Source: Micromonospora violae
GTDB taxonomy: Bacteria; Actinomycetota; Actinomycetes; Mycobacteriales; Micromonosporaceae
Length of the DNA: 64,000 nucleotides
Direction: 5' to 3'
Assembly: GCF_004217135.1 (NCBI RefSeq)
Contig: NZ_SHKK01000001.1
Span: 5,890,001 to 5,954,000, forward strand
In this document: one piece after another, positions 41,118 through 48,572 of the stretch
Position numbering within the stretch: the stretch's first letter is position 1
Layout of the letters: every line of letters begins with the position of its first letter
Translations under genes and position numbers: made by a program
Notes under the pieces: generated by a model
What the model was told of the DNA's origin: nothing
Databases searched by the model: none
The model's input: the letters and a program-made list of their open reading frames with translations, nothing else

Positions 41118-42475
41118 CCGACGAGGCGGCCGGGCTGCCGCTGCTGCAGATGGCGCTCCGGGTCGAGCAGGACATCTTCGTGATCCGTCAGCGGGGGCGT
41201 GAGGTGGCCGCGGTGGTCGGCCTCGAACACCAGGACCAGGTGCGGATCGCCACCGCGCTCAGCGAGGTCGCCCGGGACCTGCTGCGGACGGTCGGTGGTG
41301 CCGACGTCTCCTTCCACGTCGACACCGGCGTCGACGGCCGGTTCCACCTGCGCGCCGACCTGGCCCCGGTGTCCCCGCTCCCGGACGGCCGCTACCAGCC
41401 GCAGTCCGGCGCGGTCTCGCGACTGGTCGACACACTGAGCGTGACGACCGTCGAGGGGGTTACGGTCGTGAGGATGTCCCGACGAGTCCCGGCCAGCGCG
41501 CCGACGCCGACCCCGCAGCGGCTCGCCGAGTTCCGTACGGAACTCGGCGGTACCGCGCCGGCCAGTGCGCTGGACGAGCTGACCGTGCAGAACGGGCAGC
41601 TCATCGCCGCGCTCGACGAGGTACGCAGTCAACGCGACGAGCTGGCCGTGCTGAACGAGGAACTGGCCGAGACGAACCGCGGTGTGATGGCGCTCTACAA
41701 CCAGCTCACCGAGGAGTTGGAGGAGACCAACCGGGGTGTCGTCGCCCTCTACGCCGAGTTGGACGAGAAGTCCGCCCAGCTCCGCGCGGCGAGTGAGTCG
41801 AAGAGCCGGTTCCTGGCCAACGTGAGCCACGAGCTGCGCGCCCCGGTCACCGCGATCATCGGCCTGGGACGGCTGCTCACCGACTCCGCCTCCGACCCGC
41901 TCACCGACGAACAGGGCCGTCAGGTCGACCTGATCCGCTCGTCCGCCGCGGACCTGCTCAACCTCGTCAACGAACTACTCGACCTGGCCAAGGCGGAATC
42001 CGGCCGGATCGAGCTGGACCTGACCGACGTCGACCTGCGCCCGGTCTTCGGCCAACTGCGCGGCACCCTGCGCGCCCTGGCCACCCGCCCGGACGTGGAG
42101 CTGGTCGTGGAGGAGCCGGCCGCGCCGGCCCTGCTGCGCACCGACGAGGTGCTGCTCGGCCAGGTGCTCCGCAACCTGCTGCACAACGGCTTGAAGTTCA
42201 CCGAGCACGGCAAGGTGCGACTGCGCGCCGGCCAGCACGGCGACCGTTGGCAGTTCGAGGTCAGCGACACCGGGCCGGGCATCGCGCCCGAGCTGCAAGA
42301 CCGGATCTTCGAGGAGTTCTACCAGGTGCCGGGCGCCACCCGGGTCGGTGGCACCGGCCTCGGTCTGCCGTACGCCCGGCGGTTGGTGACGCTGCTCGGC
42401 GGCACGCTGGAGCTGACCAGCGCGCCCGGTCAGGGCAGCACATTCACCGTCTCCCTGCCCGCCGGCAGGGCGTGA
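41114..42475 (+). CDS. Sensor histidine kinase with RsbT-like N-terminal region
   Basis: 453 residues, no membrane segment. Residues 10-130 (QDIFVIRQRGREVAAVVGLE, VRIATALSEVARDLLRTVGG) resemble the first half of an RsbT domain. A coiled coil at 150-235 contains duplicated EETNRGVVALY/AETNRGVMALY units. HisKA has His239 in NVSHELRAP, and the HATPase spans 330-450 (NLLHNGLKFTEHG, DTGPGIAPE, GGTGLGLPYA). It lies in the stressosome operon directly before a REC-phosphatase gene, its probable partner. Confidence 0.9.
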   Translation: MTDEAAGLPLLQMALRVEQDIFVIRQRGREVAAVVGLEHQDQVRIATALSEVARDLLRTVGGADVSFHVDTGVDGRFHLRADLAPVSPLPDGRYQPQSGAVSRLVDTLSVTTVEGVTVVRMSRRVPASAPTPTPQRLAEFRTELGGTAPASALDELTVQNGQLIAALDEVRSQRDELAVLNEELAETNRGVMALYNQLTEELEETNRGVVALYAELDEKSAQLRAASESKSRFLANVSHELRAPVTAIIGLGRLLTDSASDPLTDEQGRQVDLIRSSAADLLNLVNELLDLAKAESGRIELDLTDVDLRPVFGQLRGTLRALATRPDVELVVEEPAAPALLRTDEVLLGQVLRNLLHNGLKFTEHGKVRLRAGQHGDRWQFEVSDTGPGIAPELQDRIFEEFYQVPGATRVGGTGLGLPYARRLVTLLGGTLELTSAPGQGSTFTVSLPAGRA

Positions 42476-42479
42476 CGGC

Positions 42480-44018
42480 GTGGACGGCATGCCGGCGACC
42501 ATCCTGGTGGTCGATGACAGTCGTACCAAGCGCTACCTGCTGGTCAGCTGGCTGACCCGGGCCGGGTTCAGCGTGCTGGAGGCCGAGAACGGCGCCGAGG
42601 CGCTGACGCGGGTCGAGGCGGACCGGATCGACCTGGTGGTCCTCGACGTCCGCCTGCCCGACGTCAGCGGCTACGAGGTCTGTGAACAGATCAAGGCGCG
42701 GCACCCGGCGATGCCGGTGATCCACGTGTCGGCGCACGCGGTGGACGTCGCCGACCGCGCCCAAGGGCTGACCCGGGGTGCGGACGCCTACCTGACCGAG
42801 CCCATCGAACCGGAAGAGTTGATCGCCACCACCCGGGCGGTGCTGCGCTACTACCAGGCCCGGCAGCGCGCCGAACTGCTCGCCGAGCGGCTGCTCGGGC
42901 TGGCCGACACGACGGTGGCCGTACACGCCGCGCCGACCTTCGCGCGCCTGCTGGAGGCCGCCGCCGAGGGCGCCGCGCAGATCTTCAAGAGCCCGGCCGC
43001 AGTGATCGCCGAGACCTTCGACGGTGACTGTCTCGCGGGAATCTGCGCCGGTCCCGGCGCGGTGGCCGCCGTGGTGCCGTGGGTCGTCGACGACGCCGGG
43101 GTGCCGACCGGCGCCACGGTCCGGGTGGAGCCCCCGGCGAACTGGGCGCTCGTCGACTGGCCGACGGACGACACGGTGACCGTCGCCGCCGCCCGGCTGC
43201 GCGAGGACCGGGCCCCGCTGTACGTGGTGGTCCCGACCGCCACCCAGACCGCCCGGACCCCGGTACTCAAGCAGTTGGCCCAGGCCGTGGCGGCGGCCGT
43301 CGAGGCGCAACGCTCGTTCGACGAGGAACACCGGATCGCCGTCACCCTCCAACGCAGCCTGCTCCCGCGCGGGCTGCCCACCGTCGCCGGCCTCGACCTC
43401 GCGGTGCGCTACGAGCCGGCCAGCGCGCAGACCGAGGTGGGTGGCGACTTCTACGAGCTGGTGATGCTCGACGGGCACCTGCTGCTGGCGATCGGCGACG
43501 TCGCCGGCCACTCGCTGCACGCGGCGACCGTGATGGCCGAGCTGCGGCACGCGGTGCGGGCGTACGCGGTCGAGGGGCATCAGCCCGGCGAGATCCTGCA
43601 CCGGGTCAACGAGCTGATGCGGACCCTGCTGCCGAACGAGTTGGCGACGCTCTGCGTCCTGCTGCTGCACCCGCCGACCGGACGGGTCCGGCTGGCCAGT
43701 GCCGGGCACCTTCCGCCGCTGCTGATCAGGGGCGGTGAGGTCGAGTTCGTACAGCACTCCGCGCCGCTGCTCGGCGTCCGCGCCCCCCGCCCGGCCGACC
43801 TGGAGTTCGTGGTGCCGGCCGGGGGCACGCTGGTCTTCTACACCGACGGGCTGATCGAACGACGGGACGCCACCATCGACGAGGGGTTGGCCGCGCTGGC
43901 CGCGGCCGCCGCGACGGTCGACGGTGACCTGGACCAGTTCTGCGCCCGGCTGCTGGTGGAACTGGCCCCACCGGAGATCCAGGACGACGTCGCCGTGGTC
44001 GTGCTGCGTCGCCGCTGA
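42480..44018 (+). CDS. Response regulator with SpoIIE/PP2C phosphatase output
   Basis: 512 residues. REC domain 8-125 (ILVVDDSRTKRYLL, Asp56 in VLDVRLPD), linker with GAF-like character 150-285, and PP2C/SpoIIE 300-512 (LQRSLLPRGLPTVAGLDLAV, GGDFYELVMLDGHLLLAIGD, LVFYTDGLIERRD, DDVAVVVLRR). It dephosphorylates STAS antagonists once activated by phosphorelay. GTG 42480 or ATG 42489 may be the start. Last gene of the stressosome operon. Confidence 0.9.
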   Translation: MDGMPATILVVDDSRTKRYLLVSWLTRAGFSVLEAENGAEALTRVEADRIDLVVLDVRLPDVSGYEVCEQIKARHPAMPVIHVSAHAVDVADRAQGLTRGADAYLTEPIEPEELIATTRAVLRYYQARQRAELLAERLLGLADTTVAVHAAPTFARLLEAAAEGAAQIFKSPAAVIAETFDGDCLAGICAGPGAVAAVVPWVVDDAGVPTGATVRVEPPANWALVDWPTDDTVTVAAARLREDRAPLYVVVPTATQTARTPVLKQLAQAVAAAVEAQRSFDEEHRIAVTLQRSLLPRGLPTVAGLDLAVRYEPASAQTEVGGDFYELVMLDGHLLLAIGDVAGHSLHAATVMAELRHAVRAYAVEGHQPGEILHRVNELMRTLLPNELATLCVLLLHPPTGRVRLASAGHLPPLLIRGGEVEFVQHSAPLLGVRAPRPADLEFVVPAGGTLVFYTDGLIERRDATIDEGLAALAAAAATVDGDLDQFCARLLVELAPPEIQDDVAVVVLRRR

Positions 44019-44037
44019 CCGAGCGCTGTCGGCTTGC

Positions 44038-44835
44038 TCAGCGCACCGAGCGGGCGTACGCGGCGGGGGACACCCCGGCCACGGCGGTGAAGTCACGAAC
44101 CAGGTGGGCCTGGTCGCTGTAGCCGAGGTCGGCGGCGAGGTCGGCCCAGCTCAACGGGCCACCGGCGGCCTGTTCGACAGCCTCCTGGAGCCGGTAGCGG
44201 CGAATCACCCACTTCGGCCCGACCCCCACGTACTCCAGGAAGAGCCGCTGCAACCGGCGGACCGAGACGTCGTGCCGCGCGGCGAAGTCGTCGACGCGCC
44301 GCACGGTCCGGTCGGTACGGATCGCCTCGGCCAGCCGGACGGCCTCCTCGGCCGCCGGCTCCGGTTCCGGCCGCCAGGCGGTGAGCAGGGTGTCCAGCGC
44401 CCTGCAGCGCTCATCGTCGTCGCTCGCGCACACCATCCTGTCCGGCACCGCCAGTCGGCCGGCGGGCAGCGGCACCCGACGTCCGGTCAGCTCGTTGACC
44501 GGGCGCTGCCAGAAGGGGTGGAAGCCGCCGGGGCGGAACTGCACCCCGCAGACCCGGCCGGTGCCGTTGATCGTGATCCGAAACAGATCGTTGCCGACCC
44601 CGGCCACCTCGCCGGACTCGGGCCCGTCGCCGTTGCGTTGGAACACCACGTTCACCGCCGGGTGTGGCACGACCCGCTGCTCGAACGGCGTACGCACCGC
44701 CCAGTCGATCAACCAGTAGTGCTCGACCCACGGGCGCAGCGACTCCGCCGGCAGGTGTCGCCGGAAGCGCACCTCGCGCAGCAGGTGCCCGGGATCGAGA
44801 ATTCCCCGGCTGTCGCCCCGCGGTCGCTGTCGCAT
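44038..44835 (-). CDS. AraC family transcriptional regulator
   Basis: 265 residues from ATG 44835, chosen because the ATG at 44874 would overlap the divergent gene. The N-terminal 170 residues are the DUF6597-like ligand part (RPWVEHYWLIDWAVR, GVQFRPGGFHPFW), and the C-terminal double helix-turn-helix is at 185-262 (FAARHDVSVRRLQRLFLEYV, WADLAADLGYSDQAHLVRDF). Divergent from the TIGR03086 gene by 31 bases, its likely target. Confidence 0.9.
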   Translation of the reverse strand: MRQRPRGDSRGILDPGHLLREVRFRRHLPAESLRPWVEHYWLIDWAVRTPFEQRVVPHPAVNVVFQRNGDGPESGEVAGVGNDLFRITINGTGRVCGVQFRPGGFHPFWQRPVNELTGRRVPLPAGRLAVPDRMVCASDDDERCRALDTLLTAWRPEPEPAAEEAVRLAEAIRTDRTVRRVDDFAARHDVSVRRLQRLFLEYVGVGPKWVIRRYRLQEAVEQAAGGPLSWADLAADLGYSDQAHLVRDFTAVAGVSPAAYARSVR

Positions 44836-44866
44836 TTGTTCAAGACCACCCTCATACGCTGGCCCT

Positions 44867-45445
44867 ATGTCCACTCAGACTAGCGATCTGCTGGCCGCCG
44901 CCGCGCCGCGAACCGTCGCCGTGGTGCGTGGCATCTCCGACGACCAGCTCGACCTGCCCACGCCGTGCGACGACTACCTGGTCCGTGATCTGCTCAACCA
45001 CCTCTTCCAGGTGGTGGTCAACTTTCAGGGGCTGGCCGACAAGCGACAGGTGGAGTGGGTCGACAAGCCCGACCACCTGGGCGACGGCTGGCGGGACCGG
45101 TTCGAGGTGGAGACCGACCGGTTGGTCGTTGCCTGGTCGGACCCGTCCACCCTGGACGGCGTGTCACCGGGGATGGGCCTGCCGCAGCCCGTCGTCGGCG
45201 GGATGGCCCTGCTGGACCTGACCGTGCACGGCTGGGATCTCGCGGTCGCCACCGGCCAGCCGTACCACCCGGCCCCGGAGGCGGTGGCCGAGCTGCACGG
45301 GCTGGTGGAGCGATTGGGCCCGACCGCCCGCAAGATGGGCGTCTTCGCCGACCCACCACCCACCCCCACCGAGGCACCCGTCCCCGACCTGGCCCACCTG
45401 CTAACCCAAACCGGCCGAACCCCCACCTGGCCCCAAACCCCCTAA
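44867..45445 (+). CDS. TIGR03086 / maleylpyruvate isomerase-like metal-binding protein
   Basis: 192 residues of the DinB/MDMPI-like four-helix fold: DQLDLPTPCDDYLVRDLLNH (with metal-ligand His) and LTVHGWDLAVATGQPYH are TIGR03086 signatures. Enzymes of the wider family use mycothiol, but most TIGR03086 proteins are uncharacterised. It ends in a Pro/Thr-rich tail that merges into a C-rich tract. Confidence 0.85.
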   Translation: MSTQTSDLLAAAAPRTVAVVRGISDDQLDLPTPCDDYLVRDLLNHLFQVVVNFQGLADKRQVEWVDKPDHLGDGWRDRFEVETDRLVVAWSDPSTLDGVSPGMGLPQPVVGGMALLDLTVHGWDLAVATGQPYHPAPEAVAELHGLVERLGPTARKMGVFADPPPTPTEAPVPDLAHLLTQTGRTPTWPQTP

Positions 45446-45497
45446 CCCCACCCCCACCCCCACCCACCCCCACCCACCCACCCCCACCCACCCCCTG
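45446..45497. repeat. C-rich CCCCACCCA tract
   Basis: Some 50 bases of CCCCA/CCCA repeats after the TIGR03086 stop. The complementary strand has many G4 runs and could form a quadruplex. No gene. Confidence 0.75.
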
Positions 45498-45508
45498 CCT
45501 GCGCCCTC

Positions 45509-45568
45509 GGTGATCAAGAAGTTTGCGTCAAGTTTCGGCGCGCTGGTGACGCAAACTTCTTGATCACC
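45509..45568. repeat. Perfect 22-base inverted repeat (TGATCAAGAAGTTTGCGTCA type)
   Basis: Arms 45509-45530 and 45547-45568 are exact complements around a 16-base loop. It lies between the TIGR03086 gene and a padR gene, and may terminate the former or belong to a dispersed palindrome family. Confidence 0.8.
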
Positions 45569-45605
45569 AGGGGGAGGGGGTCTGGGGTGGGGGTGTTGAC
45601 TTGGG

Positions 45606-45622
45606 TATTCGCTGGGTGAATA
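45606..45622. promoter_or_regulatory. Dyad before the padR-MacB operon
   Basis: TATTCGCTGGGTGAATA has arms TATTC/GAATA and ends 9 bases before the padR GTG at 45632. Likely promoter -10 plus PadR operator. Confidence 0.45.
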
Positions 45623-45631
45623 GTGGGCGGG

Positions 45632-46168
45632 GTGTCCACGCCGCATGTTCTGCTCGGGTTGCTCGCTAGGGGCAGCCGGCACGGGTATGAGCTGAAGCGT
45701 GCGCACGATGAGCGGCTGCCGCGGGCGCGACCGCTGGCCTTCGGGCAGGTCTACGCCACTCTCGGTCGCCTCGAACGAGACGGGCTGGTGGAGACCGCCG
45801 GGCAGGACCGCGTCGCCGGGCCGGATCGCACGGCGTACGCGCTGACCGACCAGGGGCGCAACGCGCTGGACCAGTGGCTTTCCACGGTGGAGCCACCCAT
45901 GCCGTACGTGGCGAGCACGCTCTTCGCCAAGGTCGTGGTGGCGTTGCTGGTCGCCGACGTCGATCGGGCCCGGTCCTACCTGGTCGCCCAGCGGGCCGCG
46001 CATACCGCACGGCTGCGTGAGCTGACCACGGTCAAGGCCGACCCGGACGCCACCCTCAGTGATGTGGTCGCGGCCGATTTCGCGATCGCCCACCTCGACG
46101 CGGATCTGCGGTGGCTGCACGCCACCCTGGGCCGGGTCGCCGACTGGCACCGGGAGGTGCATCCGTGA
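45632..46168 (+). CDS. PadR family transcriptional regulator
   Basis: 178 residues from GTG 45632 (GTG 45623 also possible). TPHVLLGLLARGSRHGYELK, FGQVYATLGRLERDGLVETA and TAYALTDQGRNALDQWL form the PadR winged helix, and a C-terminal helical bundle (115-178) completes a two-domain PadR. Overlaps the ABC ATPase gene by four bases and should control the export operon. Confidence 0.92.
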   Translation: MSTPHVLLGLLARGSRHGYELKRAHDERLPRARPLAFGQVYATLGRLERDGLVETAGQDRVAGPDRTAYALTDQGRNALDQWLSTVEPPMPYVASTLFAKVVVALLVADVDRARSYLVAQRAAHTARLRELTTVKADPDATLSDVVAADFAIAHLDADLRWLHATLGRVADWHREVHP

Positions 46169-46866
46169 CGCAACTCCAGGCTCGCGGCGTGGTTCGGGCG
46201 TACGGTCCGACGCCCGCGCTGCGCGGCGTGACGCTCGAGGTGGGCGAGGGTGAGATCGTCGCCGTCACCGGGCCGAGTGGCTGCGGCAAGTCGACCCTGC
46301 TGCACTGTCTGGCCGGGATCCTCCGGCCGGATGCCGGCGAGGTCACCTGGCGCGGGCACCGCATCGACACCTGGTCGGAGGCGGCCCGGTCCCGGTTGCG
46401 GCGCACCGAGTTCGGGGTGCTGTTCCAGTTCGGGCAACTGGTGGCGGAGCTGACCGCCGCCGAGAACGTCGCCCTGCCCCTGCTCCTCGCCGGCACGGGG
46501 CGGCGAGAGGCACGGACGGCGGCGCTCACCTGGCTGGACCGGTTCGGTGTGGCCGAGGTGGCCGACGTCCGGCCGGGTGAGATGTCCGGCGGGCAGCAGC
46601 AACGATGCGCCACCGCTCGGGCGCTGGTGACCGAACCTCGGGTGCTCTTCGCCGACGAGCCGACCGGCGCGCTGGACACGCTCACCGGTGAGCAGGTCCT
46701 CACCCAACTGGTCCGGCTCGCCCGTGAGCAGCGCACCGCCGTCGTGCTGGTCACCCACGAGCCGCGGATCGCCGCGTACGCCGATCGGGAGGTCGTGCTG
46801 CGCGACGGCCTGGTGGACCACACCGGCCTGGGGCTCGACGTGCCGCTGGCCGGCGGTGCCCGGTGA
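46165..46866 (+). CDS. ABC transporter ATPase (MacB/LolD type)
   Basis: 233 residues. Walker A GPSGCGKST, Q-loop FQFGQLV, signature MSGGQQQRCATARAL, Walker B VLFADEPTGALD and H-loop VTHEPR are all present. MacB/LolD-type ATPases couple to FtsX-like permeases without transmembrane transport of sugars. GTGA overlaps with both neighbours. Confidence 0.93.
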   Translation: MTQLQARGVVRAYGPTPALRGVTLEVGEGEIVAVTGPSGCGKSTLLHCLAGILRPDAGEVTWRGHRIDTWSEAARSRLRRTEFGVLFQFGQLVAELTAAENVALPLLLAGTGRREARTAALTWLDRFGVAEVADVRPGEMSGGQQQRCATARALVTEPRVLFADEPTGALDTLTGEQVLTQLVRLAREQRTAVVLVTHEPRIAAYADREVVLRDGLVDHTGLGLDVPLAGGAR

Positions 46867-48386
46867 GACCGGCGACGCTGGTCCGCCTCGCGCTCGCCGG
46901 CACCCGCACCGACACCGCCCGGGTGGTGCTCACCGCGCTCAGCGCCCTGCTGGCGACGCTGGCCGGGCTCGCGGCGCTCACCGTGCTGGCCATCGAGAAG
47001 CCCGCCGGTGACGCCTGGGCGCAGTCCGAGCAGTACCGCAACGCGTTGCTGCGGGAGCCCGGCCTGCGCGGCGGTACGGCGTTCGCGTTGCTGATGCTGA
47101 TGGTCCCGGTGCTGGCGTTGGCCGGTCAGTGTGCTCGGCTCGGCGCGCCGGCCCGGGACCGTCGGTTGGCCGCGCTCCGGTTGGCCGGCGCGACTCCGGG
47201 GCAGGTCACCCGGTTGGTGGTGCTGGAGACCGGCGTGGCCGCTCTGTTGGGCACGCTCGCCGGGCTGGGTGTCTACCTGGTCGGCCGCGATCTGCTGCAC
47301 CGCCCGGACGCGCGAGGTCAACTGGCCCTGCCCACCGACGTGCTGCCGTCGACCGGCGCGCTGGCCGGCGTGGTGCTCGGTCTGCCGGTCGTCGCGGCGC
47401 TGGCCACCGCCCTGATGCTGCGTACGGTCACCACCAGCCCGCTCGGGGTGACCCGCAAGGCGGCCCGTGAACGTGGTCCAGGCCCGTGGGCCGGGCTCCT
47501 GATCGGGTTCGGCGTGGTGTCGTTCGCGATGGTCCGCTCGGTGGCGTTTCGGTTGGACAGCAACGGAGAGCTGGCGTGGCTGCTGCCGATGCTGTTCGTG
47601 GTGGGCGCGTTGGTGGCGATGGTCGGGGTGGTGATCGGCACCGGCTGGATTTCGTACCACTGTGGGCGGTTGTTGCGCCGGTATGCCCGCCGTCCGGCGG
47701 CCCTGCTCGCGGCGGGCCGGCTGATGGCCGACCCGTGGGCGGGCAGTCGCACCTTCGCCGCGCTGCTCGCCGCCCTGATCTTCGGCGGGGGCGCAGCCGC
47801 ACAGCGCGCCTACTTCGCCACCAAGGACGAGATCGAACGGGAGCAGAGCCGACTCCTCGGTGCGGACTTCGGCGGCAACCCCTTCTACCTGTCCACGATG
47901 GATCTGGTCGACGGCGCGGTGGCGGTGGCCATCCTGATCGCGGCGGGCGGGCTGATCGTCGCGCTGGTCGAGGGGATCGTCGCCCGTCGGCGTGCCTACG
48001 CCGCGTTGGTCGCCACCGGGGTGCCCCGCGCCACGCTGGGCCGTTCGGTGGCCTGGCAGGCGTTGGCACCGGCCGTGCCGGCGATCCTGCTGGCGCTCAG
48101 CGTGGGCACGGTGCTCGGCCGAGGGCTCGGCGGTGAGACGGTGTCGACGGGGGTCTCGTCGACTGGTGTCTGCGAGGCCACAGCGGCGCTCTGCGACGAC
48201 CCGGCCACCCGTGACCAGTACACCCGGATCGTGTACAGCCCCGACGTGCAGCGCGCCGTTCCGGTGCCTCTGGAGCACCTGGCCTGGCTCGGTGCTGGCG
48301 CGGTGGTCGCGGTGCTCCTGACGATCGGCGTCGGTCTGCTCTTCCTGCGCGCCAGCACCGCCATGGACGAGCTGCGGACGACCTGA
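46863..48386 (+). CDS. FtsX-like ABC permease
   Basis: 507 residues with about ten hydrophobic segments and an FtsX-like segment (LMLMVPVLALAGQCARLGAP, RRLAALRLAGATPGQVTRLV) repeated in the second half (ARRRAYAALVATGVPRATLG). A short extracellular Cys pair (GVCEATAALCDD) lies near residue 440. Partner of the preceding ATPase; the exported compound is unknown. Confidence 0.88.
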   Translation: MRPATLVRLALAGTRTDTARVVLTALSALLATLAGLAALTVLAIEKPAGDAWAQSEQYRNALLREPGLRGGTAFALLMLMVPVLALAGQCARLGAPARDRRLAALRLAGATPGQVTRLVVLETGVAALLGTLAGLGVYLVGRDLLHRPDARGQLALPTDVLPSTGALAGVVLGLPVVAALATALMLRTVTTSPLGVTRKAARERGPGPWAGLLIGFGVVSFAMVRSVAFRLDSNGELAWLLPMLFVVGALVAMVGVVIGTGWISYHCGRLLRRYARRPAALLAAGRLMADPWAGSRTFAALLAALIFGGGAAAQRAYFATKDEIEREQSRLLGADFGGNPFYLSTMDLVDGAVAVAILIAAGGLIVALVEGIVARRRAYAALVATGVPRATLGRSVAWQALAPAVPAILLALSVGTVLGRGLGGETVSTGVSSTGVCEATAALCDDPATRDQYTRIVYSPDVQRAVPVPLEHLAWLGAGAVVAVLLTIGVGLLFLRASTAMDELRTT

Positions 48387-48425
48387 GCCCGGGGGCCACC
48401 CCCGGCCCAGGTCGACCCGGCGCGT

Positions 48426-48572
48426 TCAGGCGGTGAGCAGGCCGGACGAGAGCGCGATGAGCGCGCCGACCACCGCCGAACAGCAGCAGACCAGGAGGCC
48501 GGCGACGAGCGCGAGGATCAGCCAGACCCGGCGATCCCGCGCCACCGCCGCCATGCTCGGTCGGTGGCTCAC
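48426..48572 (-). CDS. Small single-span membrane protein (48 aa)
   Basis: Reads SHRPSMAAVARDRRVWLILA followed by a membrane span VAGLLVCCCSAVVGALIALS with three consecutive Cys. The GTG overlaps the stop of the upstream oligopeptidase gene by four bases. Function unknown. Confidence 0.55.
   Translation of the reverse strand: MSHRPSMAAVARDRRVWLILALVAGLLVCCCSAVVGALIALSSGLLTA

Noticed and set aside
45446..45497. CRISPR-like short repeats in the C-rich tract
   Set aside because: Simple CCCCA/CCCA repetition without spacers; no cas genes in the window.
46056..48278. A 740-codon minus-strand frame opposite the MacB-like operon
   Set aside because: Antisense shadow of well-supported ABC genes; Gln/Arg/His-rich low complexity.
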